Positions 38,002 to 48,785 are shown, numbered from the stretch's first letter. The stretch: 64,000 nucleotides of DNA from Debaryomyces hansenii CBS767 (GCF_000006445.2 NC_006049.2:1116001-1180000), one strand, 5' to 3'. Made by a program: numbers and translations. Notes: a model not told the origin generated them from the letters alone.

Positions 38002-40995
38002 CTATTTACTATTACAACAACAATTACAGTCAGGGACCGGACAAACATAATGCTTCGAGAACCATTCTTCTGCGTGGTATACGTGCGACCCATGGTTACA
38101 GCTCAAGCAAAAACTGAACCATTCTCTAAGGTTATTTTCAATTCTTCCACTGGTAGTATCATCGTTTACTCGATCTCTCGAGTCCATAGGAATGGGATTC
38201 CCTAGAGTAAGTAGACAAACAGCACATCTAGGCAATGGGGCACCACAATGGGGACATGATTTAAAGTTGTGTTTCATCTTCTTAAGATTCATTTTATTAA
38301 ATTGTTTGAGGAGGGCAGAAGGATTATTCGTGTTGGCCCCGGTATTACCACTCGAGGATGCATTATTTCGGCCCAAGTTATTTGTTCTTGGCTTCGATAG
38401 GTTCTTGTTACACTTGTTACATTGTAGATATACTTGCTTTGGAGCTGGCTTGATAGTTAACTGACCCGCATTATTTTTGGAGAGTTTTGTACGGGCAACG
38501 TCGAATTTAGCTCTGGTACTAAACATGCCCCAACTGTTGAGCAAGGATCGATAACAATCGGCCCAGTGATTCACTCTTACATCGCTGAAATATCGTGGAC
38601 ATCCAAAAGCCGATATTAATGCTGCAGTTTGCGCATCACTAGTTCTATCAACGTATGATTGCAACAAATCGATCCCCTTAGGAGTTATACCTGTCAATAT
38701 CAATCCCTCCAATTCACCTTTGGCGATAACGGTATCAGCAATTCTATTCAAATAAACCGTCAAATCTTTGTCCGATAGAAATCGAAGAGCAACCCCAAGC
38801 CTTTCTTTCAAAGGTAATGAGTGTTCATCCAAAACATCCCACCAGTCATTATCAGCTATAAATGCAAAAATTGCCCTCAAGTAAGGGTCGTCTAATTCTG
38901 AGGCCATTTTACGGCACTGGTCTTTCCATGGACTATTAATGTTAGAGCTCTTATATGCTAAATAACCAGCAACTGCTGTAGACATTAATCTTAACCTTTC
39001 CTTTTTAGACGATGCTAATATTTCAATAGCCTTTTCCACATTTCCGTGAAAGACTGCCCATCCAGCAGCCTTTTCATATTGACCCCACGAAATCAAGAGA
39101 TCTAATTTTTCTTCAAATTCAGAATCTGCCAAATACCAACCTGATACTATCAAGCATAGTTTTCTTTGGGCTTTCTTTTCACTGTTACTTGAAATATTTA
39201 TGCTGGCTGTTTTCTCCCCCTTTGACGATACTATTGTCTTAACTACGTGAGAGAATAATTGATCTGTTATATGACCCATATCTTTCCGAAACCTGTTTTG
39301 ATCATTAATTTCAGCAGCACCCTTCCAAATTCCCAATACACCTTGATACCCTAAATCCAAACCTTCCGCTATCATTGTTCCTTTATCAAGAGACTTCTTA
39401 GCCAAGGTGAGCCATTTCCAGGTGTTCTTTAAAAATACCTGGGTATCTATACCGTCGAATTTTTCCAAGACTTTGATATTTTTCTCACAATCAATTCCAT
39501 AGCCTAATAACGATCTTCTTCTAATCGTACTACATATGTCATTCATCATAACTTCGGAAGTATAAAGAAAGGTATTTAGAGGGATAAAATCTTCATCTTC
39601 TCTGCTGTATCTAATCAAATTCTCTTCCCTTCCATAGTTAGCAACTACACTATCGTCATCAATAGTAGAGTCAATTTCTTCAGAATAATCTTCTTGATTA
39701 ATATCTCTTAATTCATTATTCATCAAAATCTCGCTATTTTTTTTCATATTCGTACCATCTTGAAGAGTCTCATCATTCAAAAACTTTGTAAGGGTTCCTT
39801 CCGGTCCCGCAATTGAGAATTCATTATATGAATTGAAATCCATAGATTCAATACACTCTTCAACTGGCATTCTAAACACAGAGCCTGACTGTCTCATGCA
39901 AACAAAATTTGTTGAAGTATTAGAAGAAATATCAGACGAGTAATCGAAGGAAATTACTCTTTCGTAGTCAGTTTTAACATCTAATACCATTGACACGAAG
40001 AGAGATTCTTGGCTAGCTTTGTATAATTGCGAGGATTGTCTTTTTAACGACTGCAATACGTTATTATCCTTCGTGATCTTTGGTTTATTCTCTTGTAGTT
40101 CTTTTGATTGAGGTATTATCCCAGTATGCCATCTTCTAATTAAATCTCCATTGAACACTGCTGAAAATTCACCTCGTCTAACAGTCGAATATCTAACACA
40201 TGGGCCGTGATTTTTCCTCGAAGAGTCGCTTAGCAACTTATTAAATTGTAACACCGGCGTTTCAGTAATAACGTTGCTGCTCAGAGAAGTCTTAGATCTT
40301 GACGTATTCCCATTCAATTTCCTTCTATCCCAAATGGCCAATGACCCATCTTCACTGAATGACAGGAACAAATGTGACTGAAAATGATCTATTGTAATAC
40401 CCAATGTACACTTGGTTGCCATTTGGAAAGTCGGTACATCTGTACGCAAATCCACTTCTCTTAAAAATTTATAACTACCAGCTAATAAATTACTATCGTG
40501 ATCAGGATAAAATGTAGACGATAAGATAGCTTCATTAGGGATATATGAATATGTTGGTCGTTTGATGTGGTCATTATTACTATTTCTCGAATAATGCTCT
40601 ATATTCCAGATTTGCAAACTATTATCTTGTCTACCTTTGTCAAATCCTGCTGCCACCATCCCTTTATTATTAAATGAAAGCGAATTGCATGGTCTACTCT
40701 GTTTAGGTCGAAGTTTCAAGATTGACGAATTATTCGACGTTATATCAAATATGCAAACAGTGCCATTAATTTGGCCCACACTTGTTAGACCTACGTCGTA
40801 ATACGAATATGCACTGCATTGAATATTACTGAATCCTGGTCGATTATTAACTTTCTTAATATCATTAGATTCACATGAGGGATCTTCATGGTTAGTTTGA
40901 TAAAGAAGTACTTCATCTCCAATTGGATTAACAGCAAGAAACCTTTGTTCGTACCCAACATCCCAGTTGAGGGTCCTTACAATTGATCCACTCAT
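38002..40995 (-). CDS. SEA4: SEA complex subunit Sea4 (Mio homologue)
   Basis: Subunit of SEACAT (GATOR2), the vacuole-associated complex that relays amino-acid signals to TORC1. The 997-aa protein has an N-terminal WD40 propeller (about residues 1-430, e.g. LSFNNKGMVAAGFD, LQIWNIEH, LAIWDRR), an alpha-solenoid middle (KAAGWAVFHGNVEKAIEILA), and the Mio-type C-terminal zinc region: CNKC near 885, CPHCGAPLPRCAVC near 912, and a RING-like end with FCLSCNHGSHVYHAEEWF and CPVPDCNCCC. The first ATG is at 40995. Adjacency to PKC1 (YBL104C-YBL105C in S. cerevisiae) supports the name. Confidence 0.95.
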   Translation of the reverse strand: MSGSIVRTLNWDVGYEQRFLAVNPIGDEVLLYQTNHEDPSCESNDIKKVNNRPGFSNIQCSAYSYYDVGLTSVGQINGTVCIFDITSNNSSILKLRPKQSRPCNSLSFNNKGMVAAGFDKGRQDNSLQIWNIEHYSRNSNNDHIKRPTYSYIPNEAILSSTFYPDHDSNLLAGSYKFLREVDLRTDVPTFQMATKCTLGITIDHFQSHLFLSFSEDGSLAIWDRRKLNGNTSRSKTSLSSNVITETPVLQFNKLLSDSSRKNHGPCVRYSTVRRGEFSAVFNGDLIRRWHTGIIPQSKELQENKPKITKDNNVLQSLKRQSSQLYKASQESLFVSMVLDVKTDYERVISFDYSSDISSNTSTNFVCMRQSGSVFRMPVEECIESMDFNSYNEFSIAGPEGTLTKFLNDETLQDGTNMKKNSEILMNNELRDINQEDYSEEIDSTIDDDSVVANYGREENLIRYSREDEDFIPLNTFLYTSEVMMNDICSTIRRRSLLGYGIDCEKNIKVLEKFDGIDTQVFLKNTWKWLTLAKKSLDKGTMIAEGLDLGYQGVLGIWKGAAEINDQNRFRKDMGHITDQLFSHVVKTIVSSKGEKTASINISSNSEKKAQRKLCLIVSGWYLADSEFEEKLDLLISWGQYEKAAGWAVFHGNVEKAIEILASSKKERLRLMSTAVAGYLAYKSSNINSPWKDQCRKMASELDDPYLRAIFAFIADNDWWDVLDEHSLPLKERLGVALRFLSDKDLTVYLNRIADTVIAKGELEGLILTGITPKGIDLLQSYVDRTSDAQTAALISAFGCPRYFSDVRVNHWADCYRSLLNSWGMFSTRAKFDVARTKLSKNNAGQLTIKPAPKQVYLQCNKCNKNLSKPRTNNLGRNNASSSGNTGANTNNPSALLKQFNKMNLKKMKHNFKSCPHCGAPLPRCAVCLLTLGNPIPMDSRDRVNDDTTSGRIENNLREWFSFCLSCNHGSHVYHAEEWFSKHYVCPVPDCNCCCNSK

Positions 40996-41259
40996 TTGTG
41001 TTGTATTGATTTACTTATCTTAAATGTAGCTGATAATATAAAACCGCCTATATATTTCGATACGCGAACTCACTACTTTTTACTGTCACTCAATATAAAC
41101 AATGTATTTAAATGAAATATACAAAACATATATATTGTTGTTGATTAGACATGCACATCAGCTAATCATACGAATCACATTGCAATGTATTACAATGTAT
41201 TAAAATAAATAACTAAAATTTCCGAATTAGCGAACTAAAATGTTTATCACCTTTATAGC

Positions 41260-44200
41260 TTAGGCCTCCACTGAGGACATTCTATTTATATTTTGCTCTT
41301 CTTTAGATACAATAAATTTAACTGTATTGGTTAAATTTTTAAACCCTTTATCAGTACCCTTTAATTTACTTAAATGTAATGATGAGGAATTCTTCAAATT
41401 GATGATCTCGATCTTAAACCTCAACCTACGACCACCTGAATATCTTGCCGGAATAACACCACTAATCATGCCAAAGTCTTCATCTATGTCAACTTTACTT
41501 ACTGATCCTTCAATTTTCTTTAATTCTAACGTATCCTTAATTACGCGAGTCAATTCACTGGATTGTAATGTAGAATCTAAAACGCAGAAATTCTTAGTTT
41601 CATTATCATCCAACTTGTCAGAATTGAATTTTCTGATCAATGACTTTCGTTTTTCACCTTTTGGGGTTTTGCTATTGGCTGTCAAAGAATTTATAAATTT
41701 CATGAACCAATTAGATTTACTCGAATCATTGTAATTATCATTTAGTTTCTGCTGCTTATCAAACTTGGAAGATACCGAGATCCTGGAAAATCTATTATGA
41801 CCTTGAGACTTTTCGTCGTCCCACTTAAAACCTGGGGGTTTAGGGGCTTCTCTCTTCGGTTTCAATTTATTGAAGATTGAATTATGCCTTTGATTTGATT
41901 CTTCGGATTTAACCTCAGAATGCTTTATTTCTTTATTTTCTTCAACCACCGAATTCTTGTCACGAATTTTTGGTAGATTCATTGTACTAAAAATTTGTGT
42001 AGAAGCAGTAGATTTCCTTAAATCAGTCCCTGTTTGTAATCTATCAGAATCTTGTAATTGTTGGTCGTTTTGTTGATTATGATCATGTTCATGTTGCTCT
42101 TGGCCATCTTCCTGATTGTATTCGTGATTATTTTCATGATCGTATTCGTGGTTGTATTCCTGCTGGTCTCCATGTTGACTGAATTGATCATCGATTTCGT
42201 CTTCATACTCGTCACCAAAATCTTTTTGATTATCCGTAATTGTTGGTGAATATTTATTATCATTCAGTTGAATTTCAGATCTGTTTTCAATCATATTGGT
42301 ATCAGCAATCGAGGAGGAATCTAAAATATCAATGTTACTCGATCCATCTGCAGCAAAAGAAAGGTCATTGTCTGAATCTATTGAATTAATCCTATCGTCT
42401 CTAAGTATGCTCTGACGTTCCCGTGTCTGTTTCTCTGAAGGAATGTTATCATCAGTTTCGCCAAGTTCTTGTGTGTTTGTTTCTGATTTTGGTTTTTTAT
42501 CATTGTATAGTTTTGCATAATCTTTATACATCGATTTGATAGAATCTTGAAAGGATTTATCCTCTTTGTCATTTTCTACCAATGTTTCTTTAGAACCTTC
42601 CAAATTACCTAGATAACTCGACTTACGTTTATTTCTCTGATCAACATTAGTATTCAAAACTTCTTGTTGTTTTGAAATTGTAGTGTTTGAAACAGTGGTA
42701 TTCGCATGATCATCCTTCAATACAGAATTAGCATGACTAAGACTTATTGCATTTTCTTCAAGAGTTGTATTATCTTGTGAATCATCAGCAGTATCTGATA
42801 AGTTTACAGATATAAAATTAGAATCACAGTATTCACTATTTTGTGATACTTTTCTGCTAGTCTTACCTTGATGGTTCTGTACAATACCTAAACCAAGTAA
42901 ATTTGTGGATGATTTTTTTAATGATCCAGTTTCCAGTTTTAAATGACTAGTTTGGGGATCTTCTTCTATTATTCTTGATGATATAGGCTCCTTCTGGTTA
43001 ACGCTCTTTCTTACAACTGTACCGGATGACACCAAATTATTCTGAATCGTAACATCAGGGTTATCAAATCTTGAATTTAATAATCCATTGAAGGAGAATC
43101 TTGAGAACCTTGGGTTTGGAATTAATCCATTCTTTCTAGTTTCGATTGTTGATAAGGTGGTGTCGTAATCCTTTTCGCCGTTAGGCCTTTTTGGTAAATC
43201 CTTTTGAACCTTGTTTTCGTCAATTCCATCTAACAATGATCTGTAACCAATAGAATTCAAAGTAGTTGTTCGTGATATTGCCAGAGGCTGCAGTTTCGAC
43301 GTAGATGTTCTCGAATAATTCGGCTTGGCAATTGACTGATTGACCTTCTCTTTTTCATTGAATTTATTCATCGAAATGTTTTCTTTCTGATGTTCTATCG
43401 ACTTGTCACTCCTAGAATATAAAGTTTCATTATCTAAGTAATCTGATAAGTTTTTCGAACTTGATGTTTTCAAATTCGAATTGAACTTTGTCGATGTTTT
43501 CAAAGGTGCAACCTCAATTCCTAATGTCTGTAACACTTTCGAAGTATTATCACTTGTATGAGTGTTTTGTCTTAATGAAACGTATGACGATGGCGAAGCT
43601 AAAGATTTTGCTCTTAATAAAGATTTAGCACCGCCACCAAGCTTAGGATCCAATGAAGATGTTGGAGCTGGTTCAGTTACATGTCTCTGCTGCGTGCGGT
43701 GAGCTATTCCTCTTCTGTTATTGTCATTATTATCTTGGATCTGACTACCAAGCTTTTCCAATGCTTGTCTCTGTTTTTCTTGCAAAAGTTTGGACTGATC
43801 TCTTTTCTTACTTTCAAGTTGCTTTTTATGTTGAAGCTTGGCGTCCTCTTCTTTTTGTTGATGTTGTAACTTCAACGCACGCGCATCATTCTTCTCATGA
43901 ACCTTTGCTGCTAGTTCCCTCTCGCATTTTTCAATATTGGACAATTTCCCAGTTCTACCATCCATCTGTTTATCTTTTCTAAGATTTTCTTTAGGCTCTA
44001 TTTTTCGATCACCTTCATGTTGTTCAGCATTACCAAAAATTTCCTGACAAACGGATTCAAAATTAAATAGCGACTTATTACCAAAAGAGCCGTTCAATTT
44101 TTGCTGTTTGTAGAGTGAATTTAGTTGTGTCTTCTCAAGACGCAAGTCATTCAAATCAGGCATTCCCGATATCTTACGGCTCAATTTCGGTGGCTGTTGT

Positions 44201-45855
44201 TGAGGGGGACGCTTTCTGAGTGACTTTGAGGAGTTATTTCTTGAAATAACATTATTGTTCATTAGTGTTTTCTTTTTATTGAAGGAAGTCGACGCCTTGA
44301 ATGTAGGAGCAGTATTCGTAATATTACCCAATACCTCAGGCTTTTTCTTGGGTGATCTTGATCTGTTCGAAAAATTAGACGTAGAATTGGGGATTTTCCT
44401 AATTGTTGTATGCTTTTCGCCGGTTAATGGATCTGTAGTTGTAGTTTTAACAATAGATGTTGATCTCGTAATGGTTTGTTTGGATTCACTACCAGTTAAA
44501 TCAGGATCATCCTCATAATTATTGATGGTGTTGTTGGAGGCTGTGAGATGCTCATTTCTATACTTCACTAAAAGATAGTAGAACGTTTTCTCAGAGCAAT
44601 CTTCTGGTGATAATAATTTCGAAATTATTGTTTGTTCGTCACGATTGTGGAACAACACTGACAAGTTCTTCAAGATTTCTTTGTCAATATTATTTATAGA
44701 ATCAATGGGCCTGATATTCAAGTCACTATATTCAGTGACCTTGTCTTTTCTTACTGATGGTTCGGGATATTTAGTTAACAACGGATGCTGCAAAATCGCG
44801 TCAATCGTGATCCTTTCGCTGGGGTTCACCTTAAGCATTTTAGAAATTAAATCCTTCGACTCAGATGATAAGTTATTTGGCATTAGAAACTTACCGTTCT
44901 GAACCTTGAGCAACAACTTCCTGATATTTTCATCATCAAATGGCAAGTGTCCTGTCAATAATGCGAATAATATAATTCCACAAGACCAGATATCAGACGG
45001 AGCACCATGATAGTTCTTACCGGCTACGATCTCTGGTGATGCGTAATGAGGAGACCCACAAGATGTCTCCAACAATTTTTCACGAACTTCAAGTGCAGCC
45101 ATACCAAAATCAGCGATCTTGATATTTTTGTTGAAGTCCAACAATAAATTTTCTGGCTTCAAATCCCGATGGCAGATATTGAACTGATGAAGATAATGTA
45201 TACCATTAATGATTTGCTTGAAATAGCTGATGGCTTCAAACTCTTGTAACTTTCCCTTCTTTATTAAGTAATCGAACAATTCACCTCCTTCGATATATTC
45301 CAAGATCAAGTATAAATCGTTTTTGTTTTCCCACACATCGTACAACCCCATGATATTGGGGTGCGAGATCAATTTCATGATAATGATTTCTCTTTCGATC
45401 CCGTAGGGCAATCTGTCCTTGACCGATCCCGAACTGTCTACCGAGTTTCTCTTGTACTTAGGGTTCTCCAATTTCTTGAAGTTCGACTTGGGAACGATTT
45501 TCACCGCCGCCAACTTGCCGCTGTTGACGTTCTTCGCTAACCGAACCCGTCCTGTAGACCCTCTGCCCAACGTGCGGCCGAGTTTCCATGGCCCTATGCG
45601 GTTCTGGGTCTTGCGCTTCTTCGCAGAACTATTGGTGTTCGTGGAGATCTGCGAGAGCCTCTTGGTGGCATTAGTCACTGACTGCACCACCTTGTCCATG
45701 TTCTCCGTCGACTCGTACTTGGTCGGCGACGGGTTCACAAATTTCCCTAGCGACTGACGCGAGTGTTGTTGAACCAATGTCGTCGTCATAGTAGCCTGTC
45801 TGTTAGTATCGTCGTTCTCGTCCGTTTCCCGATTCCTATCCCTATATCGTCCCAT
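41260..45855 (-). CDS. HSL1: Septin-associated kinase Hsl1 (Nim1/Gin4 family)
   Basis: Bud-neck kinase that inhibits Swe1 and coordinates septin assembly with mitotic entry. The 1531-aa protein has a kinase domain at about residues 88-370 (GPWKLGRTLGRGSTGRVRL; K119 in AAVKI; ICHRDLKPENLLLD; CGSPHYASPE). It is followed by a long Ser/Asn/Lys-rich region with a coiled coil (Lys/Gln/Glu-rich, roughly 640-715), a His/Gln/Asp/Glu-rich repeat near 1255-1290 (EYNHEYDHE type), and a C-terminal KA1-like membrane-binding domain (about 1430-1520). The length (1518 in S. cerevisiae Hsl1) and kinase sequence favour Hsl1 over Gin4. The 5' end is GC-rich compared with the rest of the gene. Confidence 0.88.
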   Translation of the reverse strand: MGRYRDRNRETDENDDTNRQATMTTTLVQQHSRQSLGKFVNPSPTKYESTENMDKVVQSVTNATKRLSQISTNTNSSAKKRKTQNRIGPWKLGRTLGRGSTGRVRLAKNVNSGKLAAVKIVPKSNFKKLENPKYKRNSVDSSGSVKDRLPYGIEREIIIMKLISHPNIMGLYDVWENKNDLYLILEYIEGGELFDYLIKKGKLQEFEAISYFKQIINGIHYLHQFNICHRDLKPENLLLDFNKNIKIADFGMAALEVREKLLETSCGSPHYASPEIVAGKNYHGAPSDIWSCGIILFALLTGHLPFDDENIRKLLLKVQNGKFLMPNNLSSESKDLISKMLKVNPSERITIDAILQHPLLTKYPEPSVRKDKVTEYSDLNIRPIDSINNIDKEILKNLSVLFHNRDEQTIISKLLSPEDCSEKTFYYLLVKYRNEHLTASNNTINNYEDDPDLTGSESKQTITRSTSIVKTTTTDPLTGEKHTTIRKIPNSTSNFSNRSRSPKKKPEVLGNITNTAPTFKASTSFNKKKTLMNNNVISRNNSSKSLRKRPPQQQPPKLSRKISGMPDLNDLRLEKTQLNSLYKQQKLNGSFGNKSLFNFESVCQEIFGNAEQHEGDRKIEPKENLRKDKQMDGRTGKLSNIEKCERELAAKVHEKNDARALKLQHQQKEEDAKLQHKKQLESKKRDQSKLLQEKQRQALEKLGSQIQDNNDNNRRGIAHRTQQRHVTEPAPTSSLDPKLGGGAKSLLRAKSLASPSSYVSLRQNTHTSDNTSKVLQTLGIEVAPLKTSTKFNSNLKTSSSKNLSDYLDNETLYSRSDKSIEHQKENISMNKFNEKEKVNQSIAKPNYSRTSTSKLQPLAISRTTTLNSIGYRSLLDGIDENKVQKDLPKRPNGEKDYDTTLSTIETRKNGLIPNPRFSRFSFNGLLNSRFDNPDVTIQNNLVSSGTVVRKSVNQKEPISSRIIEEDPQTSHLKLETGSLKKSSTNLLGLGIVQNHQGKTSRKVSQNSEYCDSNFISVNLSDTADDSQDNTTLEENAISLSHANSVLKDDHANTTVSNTTISKQQEVLNTNVDQRNKRKSSYLGNLEGSKETLVENDKEDKSFQDSIKSMYKDYAKLYNDKKPKSETNTQELGETDDNIPSEKQTRERQSILRDDRINSIDSDNDLSFAADGSSNIDILDSSSIADTNMIENRSEIQLNDNKYSPTITDNQKDFGDEYEDEIDDQFSQHGDQQEYNHEYDHENNHEYNQEDGQEQHEHDHNQQNDQQLQDSDRLQTGTDLRKSTASTQIFSTMNLPKIRDKNSVVEENKEIKHSEVKSEESNQRHNSIFNKLKPKREAPKPPGFKWDDEKSQGHNRFSRISVSSKFDKQQKLNDNYNDSSKSNWFMKFINSLTANSKTPKGEKRKSLIRKFNSDKLDDNETKNFCVLDSTLQSSELTRVIKDTLELKKIEGSVSKVDIDEDFGMISGVIPARYSGGRRLRFKIEIINLKNSSSLHLSKLKGTDKGFKNLTNTVKFIVSKEEQNINRMSSVEA

Positions 45856-46531
45856 ACGTACTATAGATTTGCCGTGTCCTATATATTTCCTGGCTTCCTA
45901 TACCTCGTGTACCTCAAATAATTGTGATCTCTTATGTCACTTCAAAAATAATAACGTCCAAAAAAAGAATGAATAGCAGTTGGTGCTGTGTTGTTGGCTC
46001 GTTGTGTCGTACTTGATACTAAAACCTTCTGGTCGCTGTATCTAGGTTCTTGTATGCTTCAAGAAGAGTTACTAACAAAAAAACTAATCTGAATCTTATG
46101 GAGACGCCTGGTATCCGCTGCCAAATTTTCACCGTTTATTATTATTGATAAGCCGTGGCGCCAATTCCACCCTATTATGATTAATACTCCAACTATCGCA
46201 ATAAAATTCTTTTGAAAATCGTGAATATCGTGGATGCTCTCAATCGCTTCCGTTTTTCGTTATGCAGACACGCTCTGCCCGATCAAATGCCTATTTTTCC
46301 CATTATGCCTTTGTTTGTTTGATCGTCTATATTATTGTAAACACTCCTGCCCCCCCCCCCCAAGCGCCAAATTTTTCGTGTTTGTGTGTCCTGTACATAA
46401 TCGCGGTCGGATTTTGATGGAAATTGCTTATGTAATAAGCAGACAAAAAGAATTTCTAAATCACCCTGATAAAGCGAAGGAATATTTCGGTACTAATAGG
46501 GGAATAGCGGACGATATAATTACGGTGTAAG
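45856..46531. promoter_or_regulatory. Divergent promoter region of HSL1 and YPK1
   Basis: A 676-nt gap. It holds a 12-nt poly-C run (46350-46361) and a 98-codon plus-strand open frame (46234-46530) ending one base before the YPK1 ATG. The frame has no recognised homology and is not called as a gene. If transcribed with YPK1 it would be a long upstream ORF. Confidence 0.45.
46350..46361 (+). repeat. Poly-C tract (12 nt)
   Basis: Twelve uninterrupted C residues about 170 nt upstream of YPK1, the longest G/C homopolymer I noticed in an otherwise AT-rich gap. It could be variable in length or prone to sequencing error. Confidence 0.8.
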
Positions 46532-48646
46532 ATGCTAAAATTCAAGAATAAGTTCAAGTTTGGGTCTTCCAATGGGAACCAGGAACCCACGAGCCCGACG
46601 GGGGGTAAGAGATCGCCCAAGACGTCGTCGGAATCGAGGAGAACGATTTCGGGTAATGTTCTCTCGGATAATCTTCTGAAGCTCTCGATGACGGACCAGG
46701 AGACCACACATTCAGATCTTTCGGGATATCAGTCGTCGGTTCAGTCTGGGTCGAAGATGACAGGTCAATTGCAGGGAACGGACAAAGCAGGGCAGGTGAA
46801 TGTCCAACCGATGACAGTGCAATCGCCTAGACAAGCTGGGGCGCAGGGGGGCCAGGGAGGTGCTGTGATGGCCTCGACGGGGACGTCGTCGAAGTCGACG
46901 TCGCCGTCGTCAGGGGTGTCGGATACGGATCAGCCTAACACGACGGTGAGCTCGACACCGGGGTTGTTGACGGTGAAGATATACAATTCGGCGAATTTGC
47001 AATTGCCCATCAAAATTAATAATAATAAGCAGATCTTGCACACATTGGCGACGAACGCCAACAACGACGTGACGAGCCAGCAGTTGATCAAGAACTTGAA
47101 TGCCTTGGCGACCAAAGAAGAAGAGGAAGAAGCGGGACATGCACATTTGCCGGGGTCCATTTCCACCAACTTTTTGCCGTCTACCATAACGATTCCCAAT
47201 GGAGAGAATTTGATCAAGGCATTACTTTACTTGACGGTGGAGTTTGATAATAATGTGTTGGTAATAGAGCCGCAAAAGGGGACGGTGAACCAGTCGGTTT
47301 GGAATCAGGTTGTGTCGTTTGATGTGACGAAAAAATCGACCAGCAGCGGCACTGGGTCCAATTTTTTGAATTTAAACTTGTTCATCAGGTTGCCCAATAT
47401 CTTGATTCCTGACTCGGAGAAGTCGTCGCAGGAGAACCTATTTACCAAAAATGAATCGGCCAAAAACTCTAATAACATAGGCGATTTGTTAATCGGTACA
47501 ATTAAGTTGCCATTGAATTTGAACTTCCATATAAAGCCTATAAGGTTGATGAACCACGAATACTTGAGTTTTGCCAATTTCAATTTGTCCGACGATACTA
47601 AGAAAGCTCTCGGTGAGATCATGTTGACTATAGACTTCAAGCCAATACTAAAGTCCCATTTATCGATTAATGATTTTGACTTATTGAAAGTCATTGGTAA
47701 AGGGTCATTTGGTAAGGTGATGCAGGTCGTGAAGAAAGATACAAAACAAATCTATGCATTAAAGACATTACGCAAACAGCATATCATATCCAGAATGGAA
47801 GTAACTCATACCTTAGCTGAAAGAACAGTGTTGGCGAGAATTACTAATCCGTTTATTGTGCCGCTAAAATTCTCCTTCCAGAGTCCGGAAAAACTTTATC
47901 TTGTTCTAAGTTTCATAAATGGAGGAGAATTGTTCTGGCATTTGCAAAAAGAAGGTAAATTTTCAATGAATAGATCCAGATTTTACATAGCAGAATTATT
48001 AACTGCGTTAGAAAGTTTGCATGAACTAAACGTCATCTATAGAGATTTGAAACCAGAAAATATATTGCTTGACTACCAAGGGCATATTGCATTGTGTGAT
48101 TTTGGATTGTGTAAATTGAACATGACCAATAATGACAAAACTAATACATTCTGTGGAACTCCCGAATATTTGGCTCCTGAGCTCTTGTTAAATCAAGGCT
48201 ATACTAGAAGTGTTGATTGGTGGACTTTAGGGATTTTGCTCTATGAGATGTTAACAGGTTTACCACCTTTTTATGATGATGACGTCCCGACAATGTACAG
48301 AAAAATTTTGCAAAACGAATTGAAGTTCCCCACTTGGTTGGAGAACACGGACGCTCAAGATTTGCTCATTAAGTTGATACAAAAAGATCCTTCGAAGAGA
48401 TTAAATGATGCCCAAGTGATAAAAAATCATAGCTTCTTCAAGGACATCGATTGGCAAAAATTATTAAGCAAGAATTACTTACCACCATTCAAGCCAAACG
48501 TGGAGAATTTACTCGATACGTCTAACTTTGACCAGGACTTTACTAGCGAAAAGCCCCAAGATTCTGTTGTTGATGACTTTTTGAGTGAAAGTGTTCAAAA
48601 ACAATTTGGTGGTTGGACTTATAACGGTGACAATATCTTAAGCTAG
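46532..48646 (+). CDS. YPK1: AGC kinase Ypk1/Ypk2 (SGK homologue)
   Basis: TORC2- and Pkh-activated kinase that controls sphingolipid synthesis, flippases and membrane homeostasis. The 704-aa protein has a Ser/Gly-rich N-terminus, a C2-like region (about 145-370), and an AGC kinase domain from about 380 (VIGKGSFGKVMQV, ALKTLRK, IYRDLKPENILLDYQGHIAL). The Pkh/PDK1 site is T539 in TFCGTPEYLAPE, the turn motif is in the C-tail, and the hydrophobic motif FGGWTY (692-697, T696) is the TORC2 site. S. cerevisiae has two copies; C. albicans calls its single ortholog YPK2. The first 150 codons are much more GC-rich than the kinase part. Confidence 0.95.
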   Translation: MLKFKNKFKFGSSNGNQEPTSPTGGKRSPKTSSESRRTISGNVLSDNLLKLSMTDQETTHSDLSGYQSSVQSGSKMTGQLQGTDKAGQVNVQPMTVQSPRQAGAQGGQGGAVMASTGTSSKSTSPSSGVSDTDQPNTTVSSTPGLLTVKIYNSANLQLPIKINNNKQILHTLATNANNDVTSQQLIKNLNALATKEEEEEAGHAHLPGSISTNFLPSTITIPNGENLIKALLYLTVEFDNNVLVIEPQKGTVNQSVWNQVVSFDVTKKSTSSGTGSNFLNLNLFIRLPNILIPDSEKSSQENLFTKNESAKNSNNIGDLLIGTIKLPLNLNFHIKPIRLMNHEYLSFANFNLSDDTKKALGEIMLTIDFKPILKSHLSINDFDLLKVIGKGSFGKVMQVVKKDTKQIYALKTLRKQHIISRMEVTHTLAERTVLARITNPFIVPLKFSFQSPEKLYLVLSFINGGELFWHLQKEGKFSMNRSRFYIAELLTALESLHELNVIYRDLKPENILLDYQGHIALCDFGLCKLNMTNNDKTNTFCGTPEYLAPELLLNQGYTRSVDWWTLGILLYEMLTGLPPFYDDDVPTMYRKILQNELKFPTWLENTDAQDLLIKLIQKDPSKRLNDAQVIKNHSFFKDIDWQKLLSKNYLPPFKPNVENLLDTSNFDQDFTSEKPQDSVVDDFLSESVQKQFGGWTYNGDNILS

Positions 48647-48785
48647 CATATACAGAAATACAAAAAGTTTTCTCTTCTCAACATTTAATATAGATATATT
48701 TCTTATAAATATTCAAATAAATACTTTAAAATAACACACAGAAACAGAAAATAGTTTATAAGGTTCGTAACACACTCCCGGCGTA

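Noticed and set aside
42018..42263. Complementary ORFs on both strands within HSL1 (42018-42263 and 42058-42249)
   Set aside because: Shadows of the His/Asp/Glu/Gln repeat region; composition explains both.
43653..43982. 109-codon plus-strand ORF opposite HSL1
   Set aside because: Antisense to the coiled-coil coding region, hydrophobic by complement; no independent support.
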